DNA of 11,853 nt from DATDRQ01 sp035291645 (GTDB taxonomy: Bacteria; Chloroflexota; Anaerolineae; Anaerolineales; UBA4823): NCBI GenBank assembly GCA_035291645.1, contig DATDRQ010000274.1:1-11853 (forward strand). Reading direction: 5' to 3'. Position 1 is the first letter of the stretch; every line of letters begins with the position of its first letter. The position numbers and the translations under genes are program-made. The notes under the pieces were generated by a model. That model was not told the origin of the DNA. It searched no databases and saw only the letters and a list, made by a program, of their open reading frames with translations. Of the stretch, positions 1-6,404 are shown in pieces.

Positions 1-118
1 TGTCATTCCGAACGGAGTGAGGAATCCCTGGTGCGCGTCATTTACACCCAGCATGCTGGCTCATGATAAGTCTCTTAACAGGGATTCCTCGTCGCAAAGA
101 ACGCTCCTCGGAATGACA
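1..118. repeat. Dispersed inverted-repeat element (TGTCATTCC-type)
   Basis: The outer arms TGTCATTCCGA (1-11) and TCGGAATGACA (108-118) are perfect reverse complements. A second inner pair, GAGGAATCCCTG (19-30) and CAGGGATTCCTC (79-90), is also perfect. The loop contains a 12-bp palindrome, CCAGCATGCTGG (48-59). The element could fold into a long cruciform or RNA hairpin. I recall very similar TGTCATTCCGA/GGAGTGAGGAATC sequences as abundant intergenic repeats in Chloroflexota and some other environmental genomes, but could not check this. No coding capacity is credible. The left end coincides with the window edge, so the element may extend further. Confidence 0.8.
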
Positions 119-182
119 ACCAGATGTGAGGCTCTAACAACGCTCAAGAGGGCGACTACCCATTTCCTCGCCTTAGTAAAAC

Positions 183-350
183 CTATCCTGGATGCGAAAA
201 TGGAGATGCATATTCTTTGACGATAACAGGTGCTTCGGTGTTCTTTCCGGCTCCTTCGTAGTAAAAATCACAAGTCTCTTTTGATACGACGGTCTTCGAA
301 TCCGTGTTTGCACGCAAGCGTGGTCCGGAACCCGCTCCCAACTTATCCAT
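183..350 (-). CDS. Possible 55-residue peptide beside a radical SAM gene (unknown function)
   Basis: This reading frame encodes a 55-residue polar peptide starting MDKLGAGSG and ending SPFSHPG, with one cysteine (C27) in the segment TCDFYYEGAG. I do not recognise it. In its favour: codon choice looks protein-like (GAA/GAG, AAG, GTC and ATC mixed; no rare-codon runs), and GGGAG lies 8 nt before the ATG. It is also on the same strand as, and just downstream of, a radical SAM/SPASM-like gene, a common arrangement for peptides modified by such enzymes. Against it: a terminator-like hairpin lies directly upstream, and the frame stays open further upstream through the hairpin (to 458), so it could be a chance ORF. 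The start at 350 is preferred because upstream codons run through the hairpin. There is no transmembrane segment and no obvious double-glycine cleavage site, although GAG and GAGK glycine pairs occur. Confidence 0.35.
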   Translation of the reverse strand: MDKLGAGSGPRLRANTDSKTVVSKETCDFYYEGAGKNTEAPVIVKEYASPFSHPG

Positions 351-383
351 AAAAAAAACTCCCGAACAACGGGAGTTTTTTTT
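351..383. terminator. Bidirectional hairpin terminator or attenuator
   Basis: The stem AAAAAAAACTCCCG (351-364) pairs perfectly with CGGGAGTTTTTTTT (370-383) around a 5-nt loop, AACAA. On either strand this gives a GC stem (CTCCCG/CGGGAG) followed by eight U residues, the classical form of a rho-independent terminator. On the minus strand it lies 46 bp after the stop of the radical SAM gene, so it most simply ends that transcript. Its T-tract is followed at once by the ATG of the possible 55-residue peptide, and its descending stem contains GGGAG, the only Shine-Dalgarno-like sequence for that start. It could therefore also act as an attenuator or hide the ribosome binding site. Confidence 0.8.
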
Positions 384-429
384 ATTAATAGCCACCTGAC
401 AAATGGTTAGCGGCAGGTCTTTTTTCAAT

Positions 430-1329
430 TCAAATCCCGTACACCTGTCTGGGCGCAAGATATTCTGGGAACCGCTCGATAAGATAGCGCCTGGTCAGGT
501 AGCATACGTGGCAGCCGTCGATTAATTCCCCATCGGTCATAAAGGAGTAAGATTTCCTGAGCAGATCCGGTCCTCCGGATTTTAATGGGCCGCAGATTGG
601 ATGATTAGCAGGTTTGTAATGATCCAGGATCTCAGACAGGGGATTTTTCCAGGCATTGCCGATCGCCAAACCAGGACAGATTTGAACATGGCCAGATGCA
701 TCGATGAACAATCTATGCGGATTGGTGAGACCTTCGTTCGGGCAACTGTTTAAGGTAAATGGATCCGCTTTCGGCATCTGGGAAGCGAGCTTCTCGGCTG
801 CTCGACCCGCCATCATCAGGCGAGTAGAATTACTAGACCGGTCGGATACATCCTGGTCTGGAGATGTTTCCTGATCACCCGGTATCATTATATTTTCCCA
901 GGACACCGGAAGTCCGAGGCTGATCGCAGCTCGCCCTGCACGTTGGGCCGGTGTGTCATCCTGCTTCTTGTAATGAAACCTGTCAATGCTGATCTGAAGT
1001 TTATCTAATCGCAGGTTAACGAGCGGGTGGAGATATCGTACGGCTGCTTCTTCTGTTCTGGCAAAGAATCCGTTTGTATAAACCCCGACCTTAAAGCCGA
1101 GCTTACGCGCCTTTTGGACGCTTTTTAATAGAAGAGGCTAAAACAGGAAAGGTTCCCCTCCTTCAAAAATAACCCATTCGACAGTTCTTATTTTTAATGC
1201 TTGGTCGAGTAGCCGGTTGACCAGCGTATAGTTAAGATTTCCCTCTCCCTTAGGGCTTCCGTACACATAACAATGCTCACACCGCAGTGTACATTTATAC
1301 GTCAGGAGTAAATGGATGGTTGAAAGCAT
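430..1329 (-). pseudogene. Radical SAM/SPASM-like protein gene interrupted by an in-frame amber codon
   Basis: Reading from ATG at 1329, the frame gives the radical SAM motif C13-TLR-C17-EH-C20, which binds the 4Fe-4S cluster that cleaves S-adenosylmethionine, then the SAM-contacting GGEP (57-60). Codon 64 (1140-1138) is TAG. The same frame then stays open to the stop at 432-430, giving 299 codons plus stop in total. The downstream part carries radical SAM barrel-like sequence (YTNGFFA, LQISIDRFHY) and a cysteine-rich C-terminus (C196, C218, C246, C273, C276; ending GCHVCYL) resembling a SPASM/twitch auxiliary-cluster domain. Family members often have FLYYP or FLFYP at this point, so TAG probably replaced a tyrosine TAT/TAC codon by one base change. 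An in-frame TAA at 1338-1336 fixes the ATG at 1329 as the earliest start. No clear Shine-Dalgarno precedes it; TTTAAT at 1343-1338 is -10-like. The substrate is unknown; a neighbouring peptide is possible. A sequencing error or suppression is the alternative to a true pseudogene. Confidence 0.85.
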
Positions 1330-1626
1330 TTGGATTTATTAAACCGTTGAAGGTGAATTGCGATTACTTGAGTTCCACCCGGTACGCTGGTTTGGATTGA
1401 ACCTTCGAATTGACCTGGCAGACTATAACTTTAAAACCGGAGGATAGCAATATCATATGCGAGGTATATTCCTGGCTGAAGCTCATCCTATCGAAGTTGA
1501 CAATTACCATCGAAGAAGGTATAAGTTTGAAGGGATCCCAGGATTATATTGAAGGATTCGGAGATTATTGTATCGCAAAGCCAAGAAGACTTTCTCTAGT
1601 GATAATCAGCAGGATCATGGATTGGG
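1330..1626. other. Divergent intergenic region with weak promoter-like and short-ORF signals
   Basis: These 297 bp separate the radical SAM-like gene (minus strand) from the metallophosphoesterase (plus strand) and should hold promoters for both. On the minus strand TTTAAT (1343-1338) lies 8 nt before the ATG, which would give an almost leaderless transcript; no good -35 is seen. On the plus strand, TTGACC (1410-1415) and TATAAC (1424-1429) are present but only 8 bp apart, so they do not form one standard promoter. The region appears more AT-rich than the genes to its right. Two overlapping short plus-strand ORFs lie inside it: 1410-1649 and 1457-1552. I see no RNA gene. Confidence 0.5.
1457..1552 (+). 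CDS. Doubtful 31-residue ORF with an upstream GGAGG
   Basis: The ORF starts at ATG 1457 and ends at TGA 1550-1552. It encodes a 31-residue basic peptide (MRGIFLAEAHPIEVDNY, then an HRRRYKFEG stretch). A perfect GGAGG lies at 1439-1443, but the 13-nt spacing to the ATG is longer than ideal. The sequence reads like a piece of a real protein rather than random translation, so it may be a leader peptide or a gene remnant. A 79-codon TTG-started ORF (1410-1649) overlaps it in another frame and runs into the start of the metallophosphoesterase gene; both cannot easily be functional. I recognise neither. Confidence 0.15.
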   Translation: MRGIFLAEAHPIEVDNYHRRRYKFEGIPGLY

Positions 1627-2367
1627 ATGAAAATCCTATCATTGAGTGATATTGCCGACGATCTAATTTACAGCCCGCAGGTCTCCCGGCGGTTTGCAGA
1701 GGTTGACCTGATCCTGAGCTGTGGTGACTTGCCGTATTATTACCTCGAATACGTGATCAGCTCGATAAACAAACCGATGTTTTTCGTGCGTGGAAACCAC
1801 TCCAGCAGGCTGGAATACTCCACCGGTGGGGAACGCTCGAAGCCCCTCGGGGCGGAGGACTTACACCGTAAGGTAGTGGTCTTCGAAAATATTCTCCTCG
1901 CCGGTGTAGAAGGCTGCCTGCGTTACCGAACTGGTCCATTCCAGTATTCCCAGACAGAGATGTGGGGCCATGTTTTTGCGCTCCTGCCGGGGCTGCTCAA
2001 GAATCGAGCGGTATATGGCCGTTACCTGGATGTCTTCGTAACGCATGCACCTCCCTGGGGCATCCACGACCAACCTGATCTCCCCCATCACGGAATTAAT
2101 TCATTTCGCTGGTTATTACGGGTATTCAAACCGGCCTTCCATTTTCATGGACATATCCATGTTTACAGGCAGGATACGATCACGAAAACCCGGTTCTACC
2201 AGACCCAGGTAATTAATTCTTACGGTTATGTAGAGGCAGATATCAATCCGGGTGAGAGAGGATTTGCACCCCTGGGTGTGTTCCTTGAAAGGAGCGCTTC
2301 AATTACTAAAAAACCCAATTTATTCGACAGCGAAGATGCGTTTAAAGAACCGGATCGGTGGAAATGA
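1627..2367 (+). CDS. Metallophosphoesterase (calcineurin-like, Icc-related)
   Basis: This is a 246-residue cytoplasmic protein of the calcineurin-like phosphoesterase superfamily, dimetal hydrolases of phosphomono- or phosphodiesters. The ordered metal-binding motifs are visible: D8 in SLSDIAD, G33-D34, G56-N57-H58, T139-H140-A-P-P, and G175-H-I-H178 in HFHGHIH. The length fits the single-domain group related to Icc (COG2129-like). The first motif is D-I-A rather than the usual D-x-H, so one metal ligand or second-shell histidine is absent; I recall this as common in the LPYYYLE subgroup but could not verify it. There is no signal peptide or membrane segment. The ATG at 1627 has only a weak upstream AGGA. 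The stop overlaps the next gene's start (ATGA), so the two are probably translationally coupled. The physiological substrate is unknown. Confidence 0.9.
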   Translation: MKILSLSDIADDLIYSPQVSRRFAEVDLILSCGDLPYYYLEYVISSINKPMFFVRGNHSSRLEYSTGGERSKPLGAEDLHRKVVVFENILLAGVEGCLRYRTGPFQYSQTEMWGHVFALLPGLLKNRAVYGRYLDVFVTHAPPWGIHDQPDLPHHGINSFRWLLRVFKPAFHFHGHIHVYRQDTITKTRFYQTQVINSYGYVEADINPGERGFAPLGVFLERSASITKKPNLFDSEDAFKEPDRWK

Positions 2368-3698
2368 CGATCGATAGAATGACGAACGAGGACTTTGAGC
2401 GAGCGTACAATAAAGCGTTTTGGCGCAAGGTCTTGAGAAGGCTCACCGGTGAAAATAATGCGCTGCTGCCTTTTGATTCGGTCCGAGAACAAATGCCGCT
2501 CAAAGGACAGCACTTCGTCGGGTTGCAGCAGGTCCCGATCGACCAAATCGTTGGCAGTATGGGCAGATATCGGGATTTCGATCGTGCCTTCTTGCCTCTC
2601 CAGAAGAGGACGAAAAGCCGTTGGATCAGTATCGATCGAGCGCATTATGAGGAAGTGGAATTGCCACCGGTGGAGTTGTACAAGATGGGTGAGGTGTACT
2701 TCGTGAAAGATGGAAATCATCGCGTATCCGTGGCGCGCGAACGCGGTCAGCTATATCTGGATGCTTTTGTGACGGAAATCGAGGTTCCAGTCCTGCTCAC
2801 CGCGGATCTCGAGTTATCCGATCTGGGATTAAAGATCGAGTATGCCCTCTTTCTCGACCAGACCAACCTCACCAAGATCCGTCCCCAGGCCTCGCTCGAG
2901 CTCACCTTGCCCGGCGAGTATGACCGCATCCTGGAGCACATCAGCGTTCACCGCTGGTATCTGGGTGAACAGAAGAAGTCTGAGGTCCCTTATTCCGAGG
3001 CCGTTGCCTCCTGGTATGATAACGTCTACTCGCCGCTGATTGAATTAATCGAGCAAGATGGCCTCCCCGAAAAATTCCCAAATCGCACCGCAGCCGACCT
3101 ATATTTGTGGATCATCGAATACCTCTGGTACTTGCGGGAAGCCTATCGGGAGGAGTTCGATTTTGGAGAAGCCGCACACCAGTTTATTCAAAATTTCTCA
3201 GAATGGCCGGCGAGTAAACTGGTAAATTTGCTGAAGAGGGCCTCCTGGGTCGATCACCTGATCCTGAAGCAAGAGAAAGACAATTTCTATTCGAAGACCA
3301 GGATTCAAGAGGTTTGTGCCGGGGTCAGCATCGATTTGACGATGCCCGGTTTATATGAGAAACTAGGTCAGCACATCGATGTTCACCGCTGGTATCTAGG
3401 CTTACAACTCAAGAAAGAAGTGCCATTTAATGAAGCAGTGCAATCGTGGTGTACGAATGTCTACCTGCCGTTGGTCGAGCTGATCCGGGAACAGGCGATT
3501 CTGGATGAGTTTCCCGGACGCACCGAATCCGATCTGTATCTGTGGATCATCGAACACCAGGGCTTTCTGCGGGAAGAATATGGGGATGTTGTGACCTTAG
3601 AGGCGGCAGCCGAGCATTTTGCCGAAGACTATTCACCTGAGGGTCAGGAGAAAAGCGCTGATCAGCGGCAAGATGGCAAGAAAAAAGACCCCGGGTAA
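2364..3698 (+). CDS. ParB-like domain protein with two tandem DUF4032-like modules
   Basis: This 444-residue protein has unknown function. Residues about 40-145 look like a ParB/sulfiredoxin-like fold: a VPIDQIVGS segment, then VKDGNHRVSVARERG with D116-G-N-H-R120. That resembles the conserved DG(N/E)HR nucleotide-binding loop of ParB-like proteins. The rest contains two copies of a module of about 110 residues (about 165-274 and 310-419). Both carry LTLPG/LTMPG, HRWYLG, EVP, EAV-SW-NVY-PL-ELI, FP-RT-DLYLWIIE and LRE-Y. I recall these signatures from DUF4032 proteins of actinobacteria and Chloroflexota. The C-terminus is a charged, probably disordered tail (KSADQRQDGKKKDPG). The ATG at 2364 is chosen because it overlaps the upstream stop as ATGA; a GTG at 2358 would add two residues. 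Coupling to a metallophosphoesterase suggests a shared nucleotide- or phosphate-related role, which is inference. Confidence 0.8.
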   Translation: MTIDRMTNEDFERAYNKAFWRKVLRRLTGENNALLPFDSVREQMPLKGQHFVGLQQVPIDQIVGSMGRYRDFDRAFLPLQKRTKSRWISIDRAHYEEVELPPVELYKMGEVYFVKDGNHRVSVARERGQLYLDAFVTEIEVPVLLTADLELSDLGLKIEYALFLDQTNLTKIRPQASLELTLPGEYDRILEHISVHRWYLGEQKKSEVPYSEAVASWYDNVYSPLIELIEQDGLPEKFPNRTAADLYLWIIEYLWYLREAYREEFDFGEAAHQFIQNFSEWPASKLVNLLKRASWVDHLILKQEKDNFYSKTRIQEVCAGVSIDLTMPGLYEKLGQHIDVHRWYLGLQLKKEVPFNEAVQSWCTNVYLPLVELIREQAILDEFPGRTESDLYLWIIEHQGFLREEYGDVVTLEAAAEHFAEDYSPEGQEKSADQRQDGKKKDPG

Positions 3699-3738
3699 TT
3701 AGGACTACTGAACCAAGCATTCTAGGGCAGGGAATCTG

Positions 3739-4743
3739 ATGATCGATGCCTTTACTAAACCTGTTTCTCTCCGTTGGGGGATCCTCAGCACGGCGCGCAT
3801 CAACCGCGCTCTCATCCCCCCATTGCAGAATTCTAAACGCAACGAGTTGCGGGGTGTAGCCAGCCGGGACCCGGTGCGCGCCAGGACTTATGCCTCAGAA
3901 TGGCATATCCCGAATGCATATGCGGGGTACCAGGCATTGCTGGACGATCCGGATATCGATGTCGTTTACAACCCGCTACCGAATCATTTACATGCCGAAT
4001 GGACAATCCAGGCCGTGCGTGCCGGGAAGCACGTCTTATGCGAAAAACCCCTGGCTCTATCTCTGGACGAGGTAGATGCGATAGCAAGGGCGGCGCACGA
4101 AAACCAGCGTGTGGTTTCAGAAGCCTTCATGTACCGGCATCATCCCCAGACTATTAAGGTAAAAGACCTGGTGGACAGCGGTGCGATCGGGAAGGTCCAG
4201 GTCGTGAATGGGTCCTTTACATTCAAGCTGACCGATCCTACGGACGTCCGCATGATACCTGAGATGGGTGGGGGGAGTGTGTGGGACGTGGGTTGTTACC
4301 CGATCAGCTATGCCCGCTGGGTGATCGGGGATGAAGTGGAAGAAGCCTTCGGTTGGCAGGTTTCCGGAATTACCGGAGTAGATGAGGTGTTCACCGGCCA
4401 GCTACGTTTTCCTGGGGACGTCTTGGTTCAGTTTGATTGTGGAATCCGTAGTCCTTACCGGACGCGGATGGAAATTGTGGGCAATGAGGGATCAGTGACG
4501 ATACCGAACCCGTTTAAACCGGGTGACAACGAAAAGATCATTCTCAGCCGGGGAGAGAAGATCGAAAATATTGCCATCTCAGGTCAAGAGTTGTATATCG
4601 GTGAAGTGGAGGATATGGCCGATTGTATCCTGACTGGCAAATCACCCCGGGTCACCCTTGCGGATAGCCGTAATAACGTTGCGACCATCCTGGCGTTGCT
4701 AGAGTCAGCCCGAAGTGGAAAACCGGTACTTTTAAATGGCTAA
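3739..4743 (+). CDS. Gfo/Idh/MocA family NAD(P)-dependent oxidoreductase
   Basis: This 334-residue protein should oxidise or reduce a sugar or sugar-like hydroxyl group using NAD(P). The N-terminal Rossmann fold begins at W13-GILSTARIN, a variant of the glycine-rich dinucleotide loop. The family motif C-E102-K103-P104 carries the catalytic lysine. M131-YRHHP136 and W-D183-VGCYP in the C-terminal domain match the branch that includes D-xylose 1-dehydrogenase (NADP+), dihydrodiol dehydrogenase and 1,5-anhydrofructose reductase. The substrate cannot be fixed from sequence alone. The start has AGGGA at 3729-3733, 5 nt upstream of the ATG. The gene follows the DUF4032-like gene by 40 bp and precedes pncB by 19 bp. 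An operonic link of an NAD(P)-dependent enzyme with NAD salvage is plausible but could be incidental. Confidence 0.92.
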   Translation: MIDAFTKPVSLRWGILSTARINRALIPPLQNSKRNELRGVASRDPVRARTYASEWHIPNAYAGYQALLDDPDIDVVYNPLPNHLHAEWTIQAVRAGKHVLCEKPLALSLDEVDAIARAAHENQRVVSEAFMYRHHPQTIKVKDLVDSGAIGKVQVVNGSFTFKLTDPTDVRMIPEMGGGSVWDVGCYPISYARWVIGDEVEEAFGWQVSGITGVDEVFTGQLRFPGDVLVQFDCGIRSPYRTRMEIVGNEGSVTIPNPFKPGDNEKIILSRGEKIENIAISGQELYIGEVEDMADCILTGKSPRVTLADSRNNVATILALLESARSGKPVLLNG

Positions 4744-4762
4744 ACGCCAAATTGGAGGTTTC

Positions 4763-6355
4763 ATGGCGCCAGGGATTCGATCGACAGCGGAGGGTTTCTT
4801 GTTCACCGACCAGTACCAGCTCACCATGGCTCAGCTCTATTTCCGGATCGGAGTCCACGAAAAAGTAGGCCTTTTCGATCACTTTTTTCGCACTTACCCC
4901 GATTACGGTTTACATAAAGCAGGGTTTTGTATCGCCGCTGGTCTGGAGTGGCTGTTAAACTGGATGTCCTCGACCCGCTGCGAGACGGAAGACATCGAGT
5001 ATTTAAAGAGCCAGACCAGTCGTGAAGGTCGGCGGGTATTTGCGGATGATTTCCTGAAATGGTTGTTGGAGAATGGAAACTTCGATGGTTTGAATATCCA
5101 GGCTATCCCGGAAGGTCGTGTGGTCCATCCGAATGTCCCGATGACCGTGGTGCAGGGGCCGATGGCAATGGCTCAAATCCTGGAGACTTCGCTCCTCAAC
5201 CACATCAACTACCAAACCCTGATCGCCACCAAGGCGGCGCGTATCCACGAGAGCGGGCGCGGCCAGCTGATGTTGGAGTTTGGCCTGCGGCGCGCCCAGG
5301 AGAGGGGCGGGAACGCGGGCACCCGGGCTGCGTTGATCGGTGGTGCGGATTTCTCCTCGAATGTGGGTACCTCGCTCATGCTGGGCTTCCCTCCGAAAGG
5401 GACTCACGCCCACAGCATGGTGCAGCTATTCATGGCGCTCGGCGGCAGCGAACTAGACGCCTTCCGGGCGTACGCCGATGTCTATCCGGATAACTGCCTG
5501 CTCCTGGTAGATACGGTAGATACGCTGGAGAGCGGCGTCCCGAACGCTATCAAGGTTTTCGAAGAACTGCGCCGCAAGGGCTATGAACCGGTGGGTATCC
5601 GGCTGGATTCTGGGGACCTGGCTTACCTCAGTATCCAGGCTGCCAAGCAGCTCGACCAGGCTGGTTTTCCGGACACGACGATTGTCCTGTCGAATAACTT
5701 GGACGAGCTGATCATCTGGCAGATCCTGACCCAGATCCAGGAAGAAGCGCCTCGTTATGGAATGGAACCGGACCGTTTGATCCGCAGGCTCGTCTACGGC
5801 GTCGGAACGCGCTTGATTGTATCCGAAGGCGACCCGGCCCTGGACGGTGTGTATAAACTGGTCGCGGTATGCGATCAGGACAAGTGGCTACCAGCGATTA
5901 AGATCTCAGAATCCCCAGCCAAGACGCCCAATCCCGGCCATAAACGCTCCTGGCGGATCTATGACCAGCGCGGCAAGGCTTCCGCCGATCTGATGACTCT
6001 CGATGACGAACGACCTCAAGATGAAGCCCGGCTCTATCTTCGCCACCCATCCGAGCCGACCAAATTCCGGGTCCTCAACCGGGAAGGGATTGCAGAGTTC
6101 GAGCCTTTGCTCGTGGATGTCTGGAAGGAGGGCAAATTTCAAGGCGACTTACCGACGATTGAGGAAATTCGCGAACGGCGAAAAACGGATGTGAGCCGGC
6201 TCGACCCCGGAGTCCGGCGCTTGATGAATCCCCACATCTACCACGTTTCCCTTTCACAGCGTTTATGGAATCTCAAGCAGGAGTTGATCGCCACAGCTCT
6301 GGCGAACAACAGCCAACCAGAGACGCCACTAGCCGGTCCAGGGAGAGTATCCTGA
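4763..6355 (+). CDS. pncB: Nicotinate phosphoribosyltransferase
   Basis: The 530-residue cytoplasmic enzyme (EC 6.3.4.21) couples nicotinate with phosphoribosyl pyrophosphate to give nicotinate mononucleotide, with ATP hydrolysis; this is the Preiss-Handler step of NAD salvage. Family signatures are clear: TDQYQLTMAQLYF near the N-terminus, GGNAGTRAALIGGADFSSN, G-T214-H-A-H-S218 (containing the conserved active-site histidine), LLVDTVDTLESGVPNA, and R280-LDSGDL286 in the phosphate-binding barrel. The length fits the longer bacterial/eukaryotic type. The C-terminus (YHVSLSQRLWNLKQELI) is also typical. I chose ATG 4763 because GGAGG (4754-4758) lies 4 nt upstream. An earlier in-frame ATG at 4736 would overlap the preceding gene and add nine residues that include the ribosome binding site. 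The gene converges on dinG with a 49-bp gap in which I see no convincing terminator. Confidence 0.96.
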   Translation: MAPGIRSTAEGFLFTDQYQLTMAQLYFRIGVHEKVGLFDHFFRTYPDYGLHKAGFCIAAGLEWLLNWMSSTRCETEDIEYLKSQTSREGRRVFADDFLKWLLENGNFDGLNIQAIPEGRVVHPNVPMTVVQGPMAMAQILETSLLNHINYQTLIATKAARIHESGRGQLMLEFGLRRAQERGGNAGTRAALIGGADFSSNVGTSLMLGFPPKGTHAHSMVQLFMALGGSELDAFRAYADVYPDNCLLLVDTVDTLESGVPNAIKVFEELRRKGYEPVGIRLDSGDLAYLSIQAAKQLDQAGFPDTTIVLSNNLDELIIWQILTQIQEEAPRYGMEPDRLIRRLVYGVGTRLIVSEGDPALDGVYKLVAVCDQDKWLPAIKISESPAKTPNPGHKRSWRIYDQRGKASADLMTLDDERPQDEARLYLRHPSEPTKFRVLNREGIAEFEPLLVDVWKEGKFQGDLPTIEEIRERRKTDVSRLDPGVRRLMNPHIYHVSLSQRLWNLKQELIATALANNSQPETPLAGPGRVS

Positions 6356-6404
6356 TCGTCATCCGGACGTTGGCCCGGCGCTACCAACTGCGTGAGTCCT
6401 ACGG

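Noticed and set aside
290..306. T-loop-like GGTCTTCGAATCCG, hinting at a tRNA
   Set aside because: No acceptor stem, anticodon stem or CCA partner can be built around it on either strand.
1138..1140. Programmed pyrrolysine or other recoding at the TAG
   Set aside because: There is no nearby stem-loop evidence or pyl gene in view, and the site is normally a tyrosine next to GGEP, so a point mutation or sequencing error is simpler.
1410..1429. TTGACC...TATAAC as a promoter
   Set aside because: The spacer is only 8 bp, far from the usual 16-18 bp.
6356..6404. Possible terminator between the convergent pncB and dinG
   Set aside because: Only short CCGG-type complementarity is present, with no U-tract; not supportable.
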